Assembly (NCBI RefSeq): GCF_020866965.1
Contig: NZ_JAJATX010000020.1
Coordinates: 1 to 50,976 of the forward strand
Source of the DNA: Microvirga roseola
Lineage (GTDB): Bacteria; Pseudomonadota; Alphaproteobacteria; Rhizobiales; Beijerinckiaceae
Direction of reading: 5' to 3'
Length of the DNA: 50,976 nucleotides
In this document: in pieces, positions 43,406-50,976 of the stretch
Position numbering within the stretch: the first letter of the stretch is position 1
Layout of the letters: every line of letters begins with the position of its first letter
Translations under genes and position numbers: made by a program
Notes under the pieces: generated by a model
What the model saw: only the letters and a program-made list of their open reading frames with translations
Databases searched by the model: none
What the model was told of the DNA's origin: nothing

Positions 43406-43666
43406 GTGCCTCGGTTCTATTTCGACGTGCGGGAGGGAGCCCGCTTAACCCCTGATGAAGACGGCCTGGAGTTCGACAGCCTCGACGCCGCCGAGCACGA
43501 GGCCGCCTGCACGGCGGCTGAGATCGGACGGGACCGGCTGCCGACGGGCGGCAGCCGTGAGATCACGGTCGAGGTGAAGAACGAGCATCGCCAGCGGGTG
43601 CTGACCATCACGGTGTCGATGCAGGTTGATCGGGTGGAACCGCCGCCACAGTCTCCGCGCGCGTGA
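43406..43666 (+). CDS. DUF6894-like small protein
   Basis: 86 aa, GTG start: MPRFYFDVREGARLTPDEDG, LEFDSLDAAEHEAACTAAEI, then ITVEVKNEHRQRVLTITVSM. A close paralogue of the protein at 42201 with the same start codon, layout and upstream element. Role unknown; small size and repetition suggest a stress- or envelope-related accessory protein. Confidence 0.8.
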   Translation: MPRFYFDVREGARLTPDEDGLEFDSLDAAEHEAACTAAEIGRDRLPTGGSREITVEVKNEHRQRVLTITVSMQVDRVEPPPQSPRA

Positions 43667-43848
43667 AGTCAAGACCTCCGGAACGCGTTACTCTTACCAG
43701 ACCGTGTCGTGAGGGGCCGTGCTATTCAGGGGCAGCCCTGTGCAGACCTCGTCGCAAGTGCTCAACCTGGTGTTCAATTTGGACGCAGGCTCTTGCTTCC
43801 GGCTGGCTGTAACCCATAACGCGACGGATGAGAGGCCTACCCCAAATC

Positions 43849-44199
43849 ATGTCCCAATCTCAAAATACCGCGCCAGCGCCTCCGCCCCACCCGGGCTCTG
43901 TTCTTCATGACCGGGTTCTGCCTGGTCTTGCCTTGTCCGTGAGCCAGGCGGCCCGCGAACTCCGTATCGCCCGTCAGACCCTCCACCGCGTACTCGCCGG
44001 CACCGCTGCCGTCAGCCCTGAGATGGCCACACGCCTGGCGCGCCTCTCAGGCACGACACCCCAGTTCTGGCTTAACCTGCAACAACACTATGACCTTTGG
44101 CATGCCGAACAGGCCCTCTCCGGCGTGCTGAGCCTCATCCCAACCCATACCCTTCCAGCAGCCATCCAGATGGAGATCGGACTTCGCCATGGCCGTTAG
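43849..44199 (+). CDS. HigA-family antitoxin-like regulator, no toxin partner
   Basis: 116 aa from ATG 43849. Xre-type HTH of the HigA addiction-module family: HPGSVLHDRVLPGLALSVSQ, AARELRIARQTLHRVLAGTA, SPEMATRLARLSGTTPQFWL, NLQQHYDLWHAEQ. In toxin-antitoxin loci a higB gene of about 280 nt precedes it, but 43667-43848 contains none. Instead its last 11 nt overlap the kaiC-like start, suggesting a repurposed regulator of the kaiC-kinase operon. Confidence 0.88.
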   Translation: MSQSQNTAPAPPPHPGSVLHDRVLPGLALSVSQAARELRIARQTLHRVLAGTAAVSPEMATRLARLSGTTPQFWLNLQQHYDLWHAEQALSGVLSLIPTHTLPAAIQMEIGLRHGR

Positions 44200-45690
44200 G
44201 CCCCAGCCGGCAACAAAGGCGAAGACTGGTGTTGCGGGTCTTGATGACATCCTCGTCGGGGGTCTGGCTCCCGGGCACGTCTATCTTCTGGAGGGCAGCC
44301 CGGGCACCGGCAAGACGACTGTTGCACTGCAATTCCTGCTGGAGGGCGCCAAGGCGGGCGAGAAGGGACTCTACATCACGCTCTCCGAAACAGAGCAGGA
44401 GCTGCGCAATGGCGCGGCCTTACATGGCTGGTCCATCGGTGACGCCGTTCACGTCTTTGAACTCCTCCCGCCCGAGAACCTTCTTGACGAGAAACACCAG
44501 CAGAGCCTGCTCTACTCGTCCGACCTTGAGCTCGGTGAGACCACGAAGGCGGTATTTGCGGCCATCGATCAGGCCCAGCCGGTGCGCAATGTGCTCGACA
44601 GTCTGTCGGAGATCCGCCTTCTGGCGCAAAGCTCCCTGCGTTACCGCCGCCAGATCCTGGCCATGAAGCACTACTTCGCCAAGCAGGGCGCAACAGTCCT
44701 GTTGTTGGATGATCTCACCACGGATACCAACGACAAGACCGTCCACAGCATCGCCCATGGGGTGATCCGTCTGGAGGGGCTCACACCGACCTATGGCGCC
44801 GAGCGTCGCCGGCTGCGCGTGATCAAGTATCGAGGCCAGAGTTTCCGGGGCGGCTTTCACGACTTCACCATTGCCGAGGGTGGCGTCCAGGTGTTCCCCC
44901 GCCTCGTCTCCGGCGAGCACAAGACCACCTTTGCGCGCGACGTGCTCACGAGCGGCATCGCTCAGCTCGATGCGCTCCTGGGCGGCGGAATTGAGCAAGG
45001 CTCAAGCACCCTGCTGATCGGTCCTGCCGGATCCGGCAAGTCCCTTCTTGCGCTCCAGTTCGCGGTTGCCGCGGCCGAGCGCGGCGAAAAGGCCGCTCTG
45101 TTCATCTTCGACGAAGAGCTGAGCCTTCTGCTCGACCGGGCCAGGCTGTTGGGAATGGACCTGGAGGCCCTTCGCGACACGGGCAACCTGTTCATCGAGC
45201 AGGTCGACGCCGCCGAGCAGTCTCCAGGGGAGTTCACCCACCGGGTTCGGACCAGAATTGATCGTGATGCGGTCAAAACCGTCGTGATCGACAGCCTCAA
45301 TGGCTACAGGCATCCATGCCGGAGGAGCAGTTTCTGGTCCTGCACATTCATGAGCTGTTGCAGTATCTGAACCGGCAGGGCGCATCGACCTTCCTGACGG
45401 TGGCTCAGCACGGCCTCGTGGGTGACGTGAAGGCCCCCGTCAATATCACCTATCTGGCGGATACCGTGATCCTGCTGCGCTACTTCGAGGCTTTTGGCCG
45501 GGTCCGGCGGGCACTCTCGATCATCAAAAAGCGGTTTGGCTCGCACGAGAACACCATCCGGGAGATGCGGATCAGCAGCCATGGCATTGTCATCGGAGAA
45601 CCTCTGGAGGGCTTCCAGGGCATTCTGCGCGGCATTCCTGTCTTTGCCGATAAGGAGAGCGCATTCCTGCTGGAAGACCCAGCGTCGTGA
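44189..45690 (+). pseudogene. KaiC-like circadian-type ATPase, frameshifted near 45311
   Basis: A two-domain RecA-fold ATPase. CI has Walker A GSPGTGKT (about 36-43), catalytic Glu pair in LSETEQEL (67, 69) and LLLDDLTTD. CII has Walker A GPAGSGKS, FDEELSLLLDRA and VVIDSLNGY. Directly after NGYR the frame shifts: the first segment stops at 45370 (393 aa), while 45316-45690 continues correctly as MPEEQFLVLHIHELLQYLNR to LLEDPAS. Restoring one base gives a normal protein of about 500 aa. No kaiA or kaiB is nearby. It overlaps the HigA-like gene in front and the kinase behind. A sequencing error is possible. Confidence 0.85.
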
Positions 45691-46775
45691 AGAAGCCGGT
45701 TCAAGCCTCCTCAGAGCAAGCGCTGATCCACGCTCCCCGTGGGCGGGATGCGGCAGTAGCAGCCGACATCCTGCGTGCGGCAGGCATCACGGCGGACATC
45801 TGCCCTGATCTGTCTGCGCTTGTGCAGGAGATCGAGCATGGCGTCGGCTTCGCCATCATCACAGATGATGCCTTGCGAACCGCCAATCTGAGCGCTCTTT
45901 CGCAGTGGCTGTCGAACAAGGCGTCCTGGTCGGACCTCAGCTTCGTGCTCCTCACGATGCGTGGTGGCAGCATCGAACGTAATCCAGCCCTGTCTCGCCT
46001 CACCCAGGTCCTCGGGAACGTGACTTTTCTGGAGCGCCCGTTCCATCCGGCAACGCTGGTGAGTCTCGCACAGGCTGCCCTGCGCGGCCGCCGACGCCAG
46101 TATGAGGCACGAGCGCGGCTACAGGAACTGCGCGATGGTGAGGAGCGCCTGACCCGGTTGCTCCAGAAGGAGCAACGCGCCGCCGAGCACCAGAGGCTGC
46201 TCATCAACGAACGGAACCATCGCGTAAAGAATACTCTCGCTACGGTGCAGTCGATTGCAGCCCAGACTTTGCGAACCGCGGAGACGACGAGGGATGCAAA
46301 GGAGGCCCTGGAAACGCGGCTGCTCGCCCTGTCACGCGCTCATGACGTGCTCACCGGTGAGAACTGGGAAGGAGCCAACCTGACTGAGGTCGTCAGAGAG
46401 GCTCTCGCGCCTTACCAAACCTATGGCGAGAACCGTCTCCACATCAAGGGACGGGATTTACGGCTGACGCCCCGGATGGCTCTGGCGCTGGCCATGGCGC
46501 TTCAGGAACTGGCCACCAATGCGGTCAAATATGGCGCCCTGTCTAACAAGACCGGCACCATCGAGGTGTCATGGACGGTCCAGAATGGCGCGGCACCTCC
46601 GAGGCTGGTCCTCACATGGACGGAGACTGGCGGCCCGCCTGTAGTAGCTCCCCGTCGGCGTGGGTTTGGATTTCGCATGATCGAGCGCAGCCTGGCTCAG
46701 GATCTTGATGGCCGAGTCGAGATCGCATTCGCTCCGACAGGGGTCATCTGCACGGTCAATGCGCCTGTTGCGTAG
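45687..46775 (+). CDS. HWE-family histidine kinase with degenerate receiver-like N-terminus
   Basis: 362 aa, GTG start overlapping the TGA of the kaiC-like gene (GTGA). Residues about 1-130 look like a receiver fold without the phospho-Asp (ALIHAPRGRDAAVAADILRA, LERPFHPATLVSL). The core has H178 in NERNHRVKNTLATVQS and W-x-E (TWTETGGP), but the N-box His of HWE is Gln (LQELATNAVKYGALS). No transmembrane segment. Probably reads or reports the state of the KaiC-like ATPase. Confidence 0.92.
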   Translation: MKKPVQASSEQALIHAPRGRDAAVAADILRAAGITADICPDLSALVQEIEHGVGFAIITDDALRTANLSALSQWLSNKASWSDLSFVLLTMRGGSIERNPALSRLTQVLGNVTFLERPFHPATLVSLAQAALRGRRRQYEARARLQELRDGEERLTRLLQKEQRAAEHQRLLINERNHRVKNTLATVQSIAAQTLRTAETTRDAKEALETRLLALSRAHDVLTGENWEGANLTEVVREALAPYQTYGENRLHIKGRDLRLTPRMALALAMALQELATNAVKYGALSNKTGTIEVSWTVQNGAAPPRLVLTWTETGGPPVVAPRRRGFGFRMIERSLAQDLDGRVEIAFAPTGVICTVNAPVA

Positions 46776-46918
46776 ATCATGAGCCTTGTAGGAGTGCTTC
46801 GTTGATTTGAATGTCGGCTTAGGGACAAGCTCGGCCTTTCCGCGTGGCCGTGTGAAGGTCCGTTTACCCTGCTTATTCAGAAGTTCGACTAAGTCTTGCC
46901 TCACGCCATGTGCAGGTC

Positions 46919-47250
46919 TTACGACCTCGACCTTTCATGCTCTTCCTCAGACGTCCTTCGCCCGGTCGCCAGTCTGGCCGGCCAATGCCGGTGCAGGTCG
47001 TCAATCGTGAACGCATGGACGTGGGCGCGGCCGTGATGCTCCCGCAGGTGCGGGTACTCCGGCGGCAGCTCGGGATGGGCATGCTCAATCTCGTCGGGAT
47101 CGTGTGCGGGCCAGAGCCGTGCCGCCAAACCAAAGCCGAGTAGGGTCACGAGCCCGAGCGTTCCCAGGGTGATGGGAATGCCCGCCGCGGCCCCAAGCCA
47201 GAGTGATCCTGGTGGAATAGGACCCGTCCGCGCCAGCCATGCAGCAGCGC
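46919..47250 (-). pseudogene. MFS transporter C-terminal fragment
   Basis: The minus strand reads GAAAGIPITLGTLGLVTLLG (a membrane helix) then AARLWPAHDPDEIEHAHPEL, PPEYPHLREHHGRAHVHAFT and IDDLHRHWP, a histidine-rich cytoplasmic tail seen on some Hyphomicrobiales MFS permeases. The other helices are missing; the upstream side is the start of a DUF6064-like gene on the opposite strand. From 46776 to 46918 nothing is seen. Confidence 0.55.
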
Positions 47251-47279
47251 AGCGGCCGGCGGCATGATACTCTCGTTCC

Positions 47280-47919
47280 ATGCTGCCGTTCACCATTGAA
47301 CAGTTCTTCGGGGTTTTCGGATCCTACAACACGGCGACCTGGCCGGCACCGCTGGTTGCCTACGGCCTCGGGCTATTTGCACTTGGCTTCCTGGTCCGGC
47401 CGGGTGCCGCGGCGGATCGGATCGCCTCCGCCATCCTCGGGCTCATGTGGCTGTGGACGGGCATCGCCTATCACTGGATCCATTTCGCCGCCATTAACCC
47501 GGCGGCCCTCCTGTTCGGGGCCGCCTTCGTCTTCCAAGGGCTGATGTTTCTCCATGCGGCATGGAGCGGACGGCTCGCCTTCGGGCGTGCGGGGCGCGGC
47601 GGGCCTGGCGCTCATCGTCTATGCCGAGGTTCTGTACCCGCTCTTAGGCGTGTGGTTCGGCCATGCCCATCCCAACCTGCCGATGTTCGGGGTCATCCCC
47701 TGCCCGGTGACGATCTTCACCTTTGGGTGCCTTTTGCTGACCACGAAACCGGGGCCCTGGTGGATGCTTGTGATCCCCGTGCTGTGGTCGCTGGTGGGCG
47801 GATCGGCGGCCTTCCTGCTCGGCGTTCCGCAGGACTGGGCGCTGCTCGTGAGCGGCCTCGCAACCGTCCTCCTGCTGGCCTGGAGCACACAGGCCCCGCA
47901 TCCGCGCCGAACACCGTAG
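47280..47919 (+). pseudogene. DUF6064-like membrane protein, frameshifted near 47580
   Basis: ATG 47280: MLPFTIEQFFGVFGSYNTAT, then hydrophobic helices (LFALGFLVRPG, ILGLMWLWTGIAYHWIHFAA). The first frame leaves the family after LHAAWSGRLAF; a second frame takes over at GAAGLALIVYAEVLYPLLGV and continues PCPVTIFTFGCLLLTT to TAG 47917-47919. Together they give a normal 6-7 helix protein of about 213 aa. A single-base indel lies at about 47575-47595. Confidence 0.75.
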
Positions 47920-48075
47920 CCGGAGGTCAGGAGATCGCGCCCGCGAAGTACAGGACGATCCCGGCGGCCGAGCCGGCCAGGCGTGGTTTGCGATCCTCCA
48001 TAAGGGCGCCGAGCGGACGCAAACCGCTTCAAGGTCATGGAGGCTGAAACCGCGACCTTGAGAGATCGAGGCGGC

Positions 48076-48363
48076 TCAGGCGGCCATGCTGCGCGGATCG
48101 CCTCGACCAGAGGTGATGAGATAGAACAGGTAAAAGCCAATGAACCGCACCCCTGCGGAGGCCGCTCGCGCGTGAAACCCTGGTGGCGCAGCATCCGACG
48201 GGCGCAGCGCACGCTCGAACACCCACTCCTCCTCGATGATGAAGCCGGGCACGGGGTAGTCCTCCGGCACGGCGCACAGCAGGTCGGGGCGCTGCTTGTT
48301 GCGAAACAGGTTATAGCCGCGCTCCCGCGGGTAGTGGGCTTGCGCCCGCTCATCAATTCTCAT
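48076..48363 (-). CDS. small hypothetical protein, 95 aa
   Basis: ATG 48363: MRIDERAQAHYPRERGYNLF, then RPDLLCAVPEDYPVPGFIIE, ending with a hydrophobic helix VRFIGFYLFYLI. Perhaps membrane-associated at its C-terminus. Family not recognised. A longer frame to 48768 exists but its N-terminal part lies antisense to the glycosylase leader and is unlikely. 47920-48075 is without a supported gene. Confidence 0.55.
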   Translation of the reverse strand: MRIDERAQAHYPRERGYNLFRNKQRPDLLCAVPEDYPVPGFIIEEEWVFERALRPSDAAPPGFHARAASAGVRFIGFYLFYLITSGRGDPRSMAA

Positions 48364-48750
48364 GGTTTGCCCCTGGTTTTCGACTGGCGTCCAGAACAGC
48401 ACGACGAATCGCGCCCAATCCCAACCTAAGCTGGACCTTTCTCCCGGGTAAGGATCCGGAAGGGGTAAGTGGCCGACAGAAGATGGCTTAGGCTTGCACG
48501 AGCGCCTAACCGTCCTTTGTGCCGCTTCTGTGACCCTGGCTGAGCCAGGATCAGAAAATAGCGCTTCCGGCAACGAACCGGGTGGAGCGGACGAACTCAG
48601 GAGAACCGTCCCGCCCGGCTTGCCGGCCAAGGCTTGAAACCCTGCCTGTATCTCCCGAATCCCGCCGCCCAACCATCCGCACCGCCATGCGTTTTCCCTG
48701 CACTCGCCCGGAGCGGGCTCACCGAGTTCTACTGGCCCAGCGGAGGAACC

Positions 48751-49344
48751 ATGTTCGAACACGGCCACGGTGCCAGCCCGCCGAATGGCAGTTCATCGAC
48801 GCATGAGGAGCCCTTTCTACCGGACGTGATCGGTCCCGGGCTACAGGTCCTGTTCGTCGGCTTCAACCCGAGCACCCGTGCAGCGCTCCTAGGGCATCAC
48901 TATGCCGGCCGCGGCAACCAGTTCTGGCGCCTTCTGGGCGCCGCGGGCCTGACCCCGCGCACCTTTCGGCCCGACGAGGACAGGCAGGTAGTAGAGTATG
49001 GGCTCGGGCTGACGAACCTGGTCGCCCGCCCGACCCGGACGGCCGCGAATCTCACCCGTGCCGAGTTGCAGGCAGGCGCGCCGCACATCGCGCGGATCGT
49101 GGCCGTCCACCAACCCATCGTGATCGCCTACACGGGCAAGGGGGTCTACACAGCGGCGGCGGCGGTCGCGCAGGCGCCCTGGGGGGCGCAGCCCGGCTCG
49201 CTGTTTGGCGGACCGGTCGATTATGTCCTGCCCTCGCCGAGCGGGCTTGCACGCATGCCCTTCGAGCAGAAGCTGAGCTGGTATCGAGGCCTCAGGCAGC
49301 TACTCCTGGCTCGGGGACAGGAAATCGGTCAACAGGGGGCGTAA
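48751..49344 (+). CDS. mug: mismatch-specific uracil/thymine-DNA glycosylase (Mug/TDG family)
   Basis: 197 aa from ATG 48751 (GGAGG six nt upstream; the longer frame to 48634 is not supported). Motif 1 LFVGFNPSTRAA and motif 2 VLPSPSGLAR match the Mug/TDG active-site loops (GINPG and NPSGL in E. coli Mug). It removes uracil or thymine opposite G and ethenocytosine. The GRGNQFWRLLGAAGLTPR segment is family-typical. It is a single gene before the metal-binding pair. Confidence 0.92.
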   Translation: MFEHGHGASPPNGSSSTHEEPFLPDVIGPGLQVLFVGFNPSTRAALLGHHYAGRGNQFWRLLGAAGLTPRTFRPDEDRQVVEYGLGLTNLVARPTRTAANLTRAELQAGAPHIARIVAVHQPIVIAYTGKGVYTAAAAVAQAPWGAQPGSLFGGPVDYVLPSPSGLARMPFEQKLSWYRGLRQLLLARGQEIGQQGA

Positions 49345-49391
49345 ACCGCCTCGGGAATGAAGACTTTGGAAACCTGCCTATGGAGAGAAAG

Positions 49392-49607
49392 ATGGAACGG
49401 TACCGGGTGTCCGGGATGACGTGTGGCCACTGTGCACTGGCCGTGACCCGGGAGGTGGAAAGCCTGAAGGGGGTCGAGCGAGCCGTCATCGACCTGTCCC
49501 GGGGCGAGCTGACGGTCGAAGGCCGGGCGGATGAGGACGCCATCCGCGGGGCCGTCACGAAGGCTGGCTACACGGTCGAGGAGCGGCTGTCTCAACCGGC
49601 AGCCTGA
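49392..49607 (+). CDS. heavy-metal-associated domain protein (CopZ-like)
   Basis: 71 aa from ATG 49392 (GGAGAG upstream; an in-frame ATG at 49380 gives four more residues). Ferredoxin-like HMA fold with GMTCGHC (C11, C14) and the typical VEVESLKGVERAVIDLSRGE strand-helix order. A cytosolic Cu(I) chaperone is likely. It ends 156 nt before a second CxxC protein. Confidence 0.88.
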   Translation: MERYRVSGMTCGHCALAVTREVESLKGVERAVIDLSRGELTVEGRADEDAIRGAVTKAGYTVEERLSQPAA

Positions 49608-49763
49608 CGCTGTCGGCCCAGGGATCGGACCGGGAAGGCTGGTGTGGTCAGAGGCTGGCCCGGTCCTGCCGCTGGGTCGGTTCTGTCAAAGTTCCGGCTT
49701 GACCTTCCCATCGTGGCAAGCGCCAGACGCCTCGGGACCTGAACCCATCCGAGGATCCCGACC

Positions 49764-49976
49764 ATGCATCTCTTCCACGTGCCCGGCCTGGTGTGCAGCG
49801 GCTGCCTCGGCTTTGTCGTCCGCGCCCTGCACGACATCGATCACCACGCCCGCATCGACATGAACATGGCGGCCCGCAAGATCCGCGTCATCTCGCGCCG
49901 CTTCGAATCCGAGCTTCTGCGGGCGCTCAGGGAAGCAGGCTATCCGGCCGAGCCGATCCTGCTGCCTCTTGGTTGA
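49764..49976 (+). CDS. HMA-like CxxC protein
   Basis: 70 aa: MHLFHVPGLVCSGCLGFVVR (C11, C14), HHARIDMNMAARKIRVISRR, EAGYPAEP. It keeps the HMA layout but lacks the Met before the CxxC (LVCSGC instead of MTCGHC). A second copper-binding chaperone-like protein next to the CopZ-like one. Confidence 0.8.
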   Translation: MHLFHVPGLVCSGCLGFVVRALHDIDHHARIDMNMAARKIRVISRRFESELLRALREAGYPAEPILLPLG

Positions 49977-50003
49977 AGTCTCTGCGCGGATCGTCAGCCC
50001 CAA

Positions 50004-50588
50004 TCACCGGCGCGATGACCTCACCGGCGGTCCGGACCCGCAATCCAGGTAGCCCCGGTATCCGACCCTGAGCTCCTGCCCGACCTCGAAGATCATGGTC
50101 GCCTCTTGGCGCCGCAGGCCCTCGCGCTCCTCGGCCTCGTCATCGATTATCGGCATCACCGCCACCCGGACCGGATCGGCGGCCAGCAGAAGGAGACCTT
50201 CCGGCCCGGCGGCGATATCGACCGGCACCGGGCCGAGGGGGACCAGGCTTCCGTTCAGCTTGACGATCCCGCCCGACGGCGTCCCGTCCGGCTGCATGCC
50301 CGCGGCCAGAACCGGCCTCCCCGCGGTCGTGTAGCGGAACTCGCAGCGGGGACCGGCTCCCAACGCCTTCTGGATCGCCGCATCCACCATCGGGGCGGGA
50401 TCGAGGCTCGGGATGTGCGCACCGGTCAGCGCTTCCGATGCCGGCATGATCCGGGTGATCTCGGGCGCGCGGATCGAGCTCAGGTCATCGTCCGGCGCCT
50501 CGCTCTCGCTGCATCCGGCCACAAGCAGGCCGAACGCGGCCACGAGAGCCAGCCGGGCCTGCCCGCCTTGTGAGGATAACGCCCGCAT
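50004..50588 (-). CDS. lipoprotein, hypothetical
   Basis: 194 aa with a lipobox LLVAGC (Cys26) after a hydrophobic signal; the mature protein starts CSESEAPDDDLSSIR. The C-terminal part contains alternating beta-like stretches (IVKLNGSLVPLGPV, VAVMPIIDDEAEE). The ATG shares its A with the DUF305 stop (TGATG), so it is translationally coupled to that gene. Function unknown; context suggests metal stress. Confidence 0.8.
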   Translation of the reverse strand: MRALSSQGGQARLALVAAFGLLVAGCSESEAPDDDLSSIRAPEITRIMPASEALTGAHIPSLDPAPMVDAAIQKALGAGPRCEFRYTTAGRPVLAAGMQPDGTPSGGIVKLNGSLVPLGPVPVDIAAGPEGLLLLAADPVRVAVMPIIDDEAEEREGLRRQEATMIFEVGQELRVGYRGYLDCGSGPPVRSSRR

Positions 50589-50976
50589 CAGTCCCGCGCC
50601 TCGAGGTCGGTGATCAGGTACTTCATCTCCGCGATCTCCCGCTCCTGCGCCTCGATGATCTCGTCGGCGAGCTTGCGCACGCGGGGATCGGAGATCTGGG
50701 AGCGTTCGCTCGTCATGATCGCAATCGAGTGATGCGGGATCATCGCCTTCATGTACTCCACATCGTCCACCGTCGCCTGGCTGCGCACCAGCCAGAGGCT
50801 GAGGGCGAACACGGCGATGGAGCCTCCGAAGATCGCGAGGTTGAACGCCATCTTCTTGTACATGTCGATCATGAAGGTGAGCATGATCACCGCCATGGTC
50901 GCACCCATGACCAGCGCCATCCAGGCGCGGGTCTCGCTCCAGAACACATGCTCGGTGGCATAGGTGTTCAGGTACA
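50588..50976 (-). CDS. DUF305-domain membrane protein (partial, runs off the window)
   Basis: Reading on the minus strand from the window edge gives YLNTYATEHVFWSETRAWMA, two membrane helices (ALVMGATMAVIMLTFMI, LAIFGGSIAVFALSLWLV) and the DUF305 signature VEYMKAMIPHHSIAIMTSER. The gene starts beyond 50976; an internal ATG at 50947 would cut the first helix. DUF305 proteins are often next to copper-resistance genes. Confidence 0.85.
   Translation of the reverse strand, partial: YLNTYATEHVFWSETRAWMALVMGATMAVIMLTFMIDMYKKMAFNLAIFGGSIAVFALSLWLVRSQATVDDVEYMKAMIPHHSIAIMTSERSQISDPRVRKLADEIIEAQEREIAEMKYLITDLEARD

Noticed and set aside
1..50976. CRISPR arrays, tRNA or rRNA genes
   Set aside because: No regularly spaced repeats and no tRNA-like T-loop with cloverleaf arms were found by eye; a covariance scan would be decisive.

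Overview
The window is a high-GC alphaproteobacterial chromosome segment, most likely Hyphomicrobiales and probably Methylobacteriaceae such as Microvirga. The evidence is HWE-type histidine kinases, several small proteins resembling DUF6894, EcfG-type promoters (GGAAC-N16-CGTT), a BA14K remnant and a FadR/FCD-GntR catabolic locus with a Liv-type transporter. The genus is inferred from protein style; no rRNA or tRNA gene was seen.

Region by region: (1) 1-6.7 kb is a mobile-element margin. It holds a chimeric ISNCY transposase with an in-frame amber codon, a complete XerD-like tyrosine recombinase, an unrecognised 475-aa protein, an aspartoacylase-like M14 enzyme, a fused IS1182/IS3 remnant and an IS21-like right end. 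(2) 6.7-24.4 kb is one coherent catabolic locus. An 11-gene leftward operon (livK, livH, fused livM-livG, livF, aldehyde dehydrogenase, AroE-like enzyme, SDR, fused E1 alpha-beta dehydrogenase, FAD-linked 2-hydroxyacid dehydrogenase, GMC oxidoreductase, iron alcohol dehydrogenase) faces a rightward operon (quinone oxidoreductase, two SDRs, FCD-GntR regulator). The gene set fits import of a small alcohol or diol, its oxidation to aldehyde, acid and 2-oxoacid, then TPP-dependent decarboxylation. The substrate is unknown. A candidate operator overlaps the -35 box of the livK promoter. (3) 24.4-34.1 kb is a mosaic of phage, IS and gene fragments (VRR-NUC nuclease, IS6 tail, truncated BA14K, IS1182, IS256, IS3, truncated nitronate monooxygenase). 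It carries live genes among them: an MDR oxidoreductase, a cluster of tiny proteins with two EcfG-type stress promoters, a short UppS-like enzyme, an HWE sensor kinase and a GNAT. (4) 34.2-42.1 kb has an orphan TAXI binding protein with a membrane partner, a degenerate CYTH protein, a small HTH gene broken by a 44-bp tandem duplication, a 38-bp perfect palindrome, a DUF6894-like gene with an in-frame stop, a receiver-only response regulator and a multiply frameshifted GAF histidine kinase. (5) 42.1-46.8 kb is a signalling block: two DUF6894-like genes sharing an upstream element flank a Crp/Fnr regulator, followed by a translationally overlapping HigA-like / KaiC-like / HWE-kinase operon (the kaiC frame is shifted once). 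(6) 46.8-51 kb holds an MFS tail, a frameshifted DUF6064-like membrane protein, a Mug-type glycosylase, two CxxC heavy-metal-associated proteins and a lipoprotein plus DUF305 pair suggestive of copper handling.

Single-base frame disruptions are unusually frequent between 38.5 and 47.6 kb. They may be true decay or sequencing error, and this affects how the broken genes should be read.
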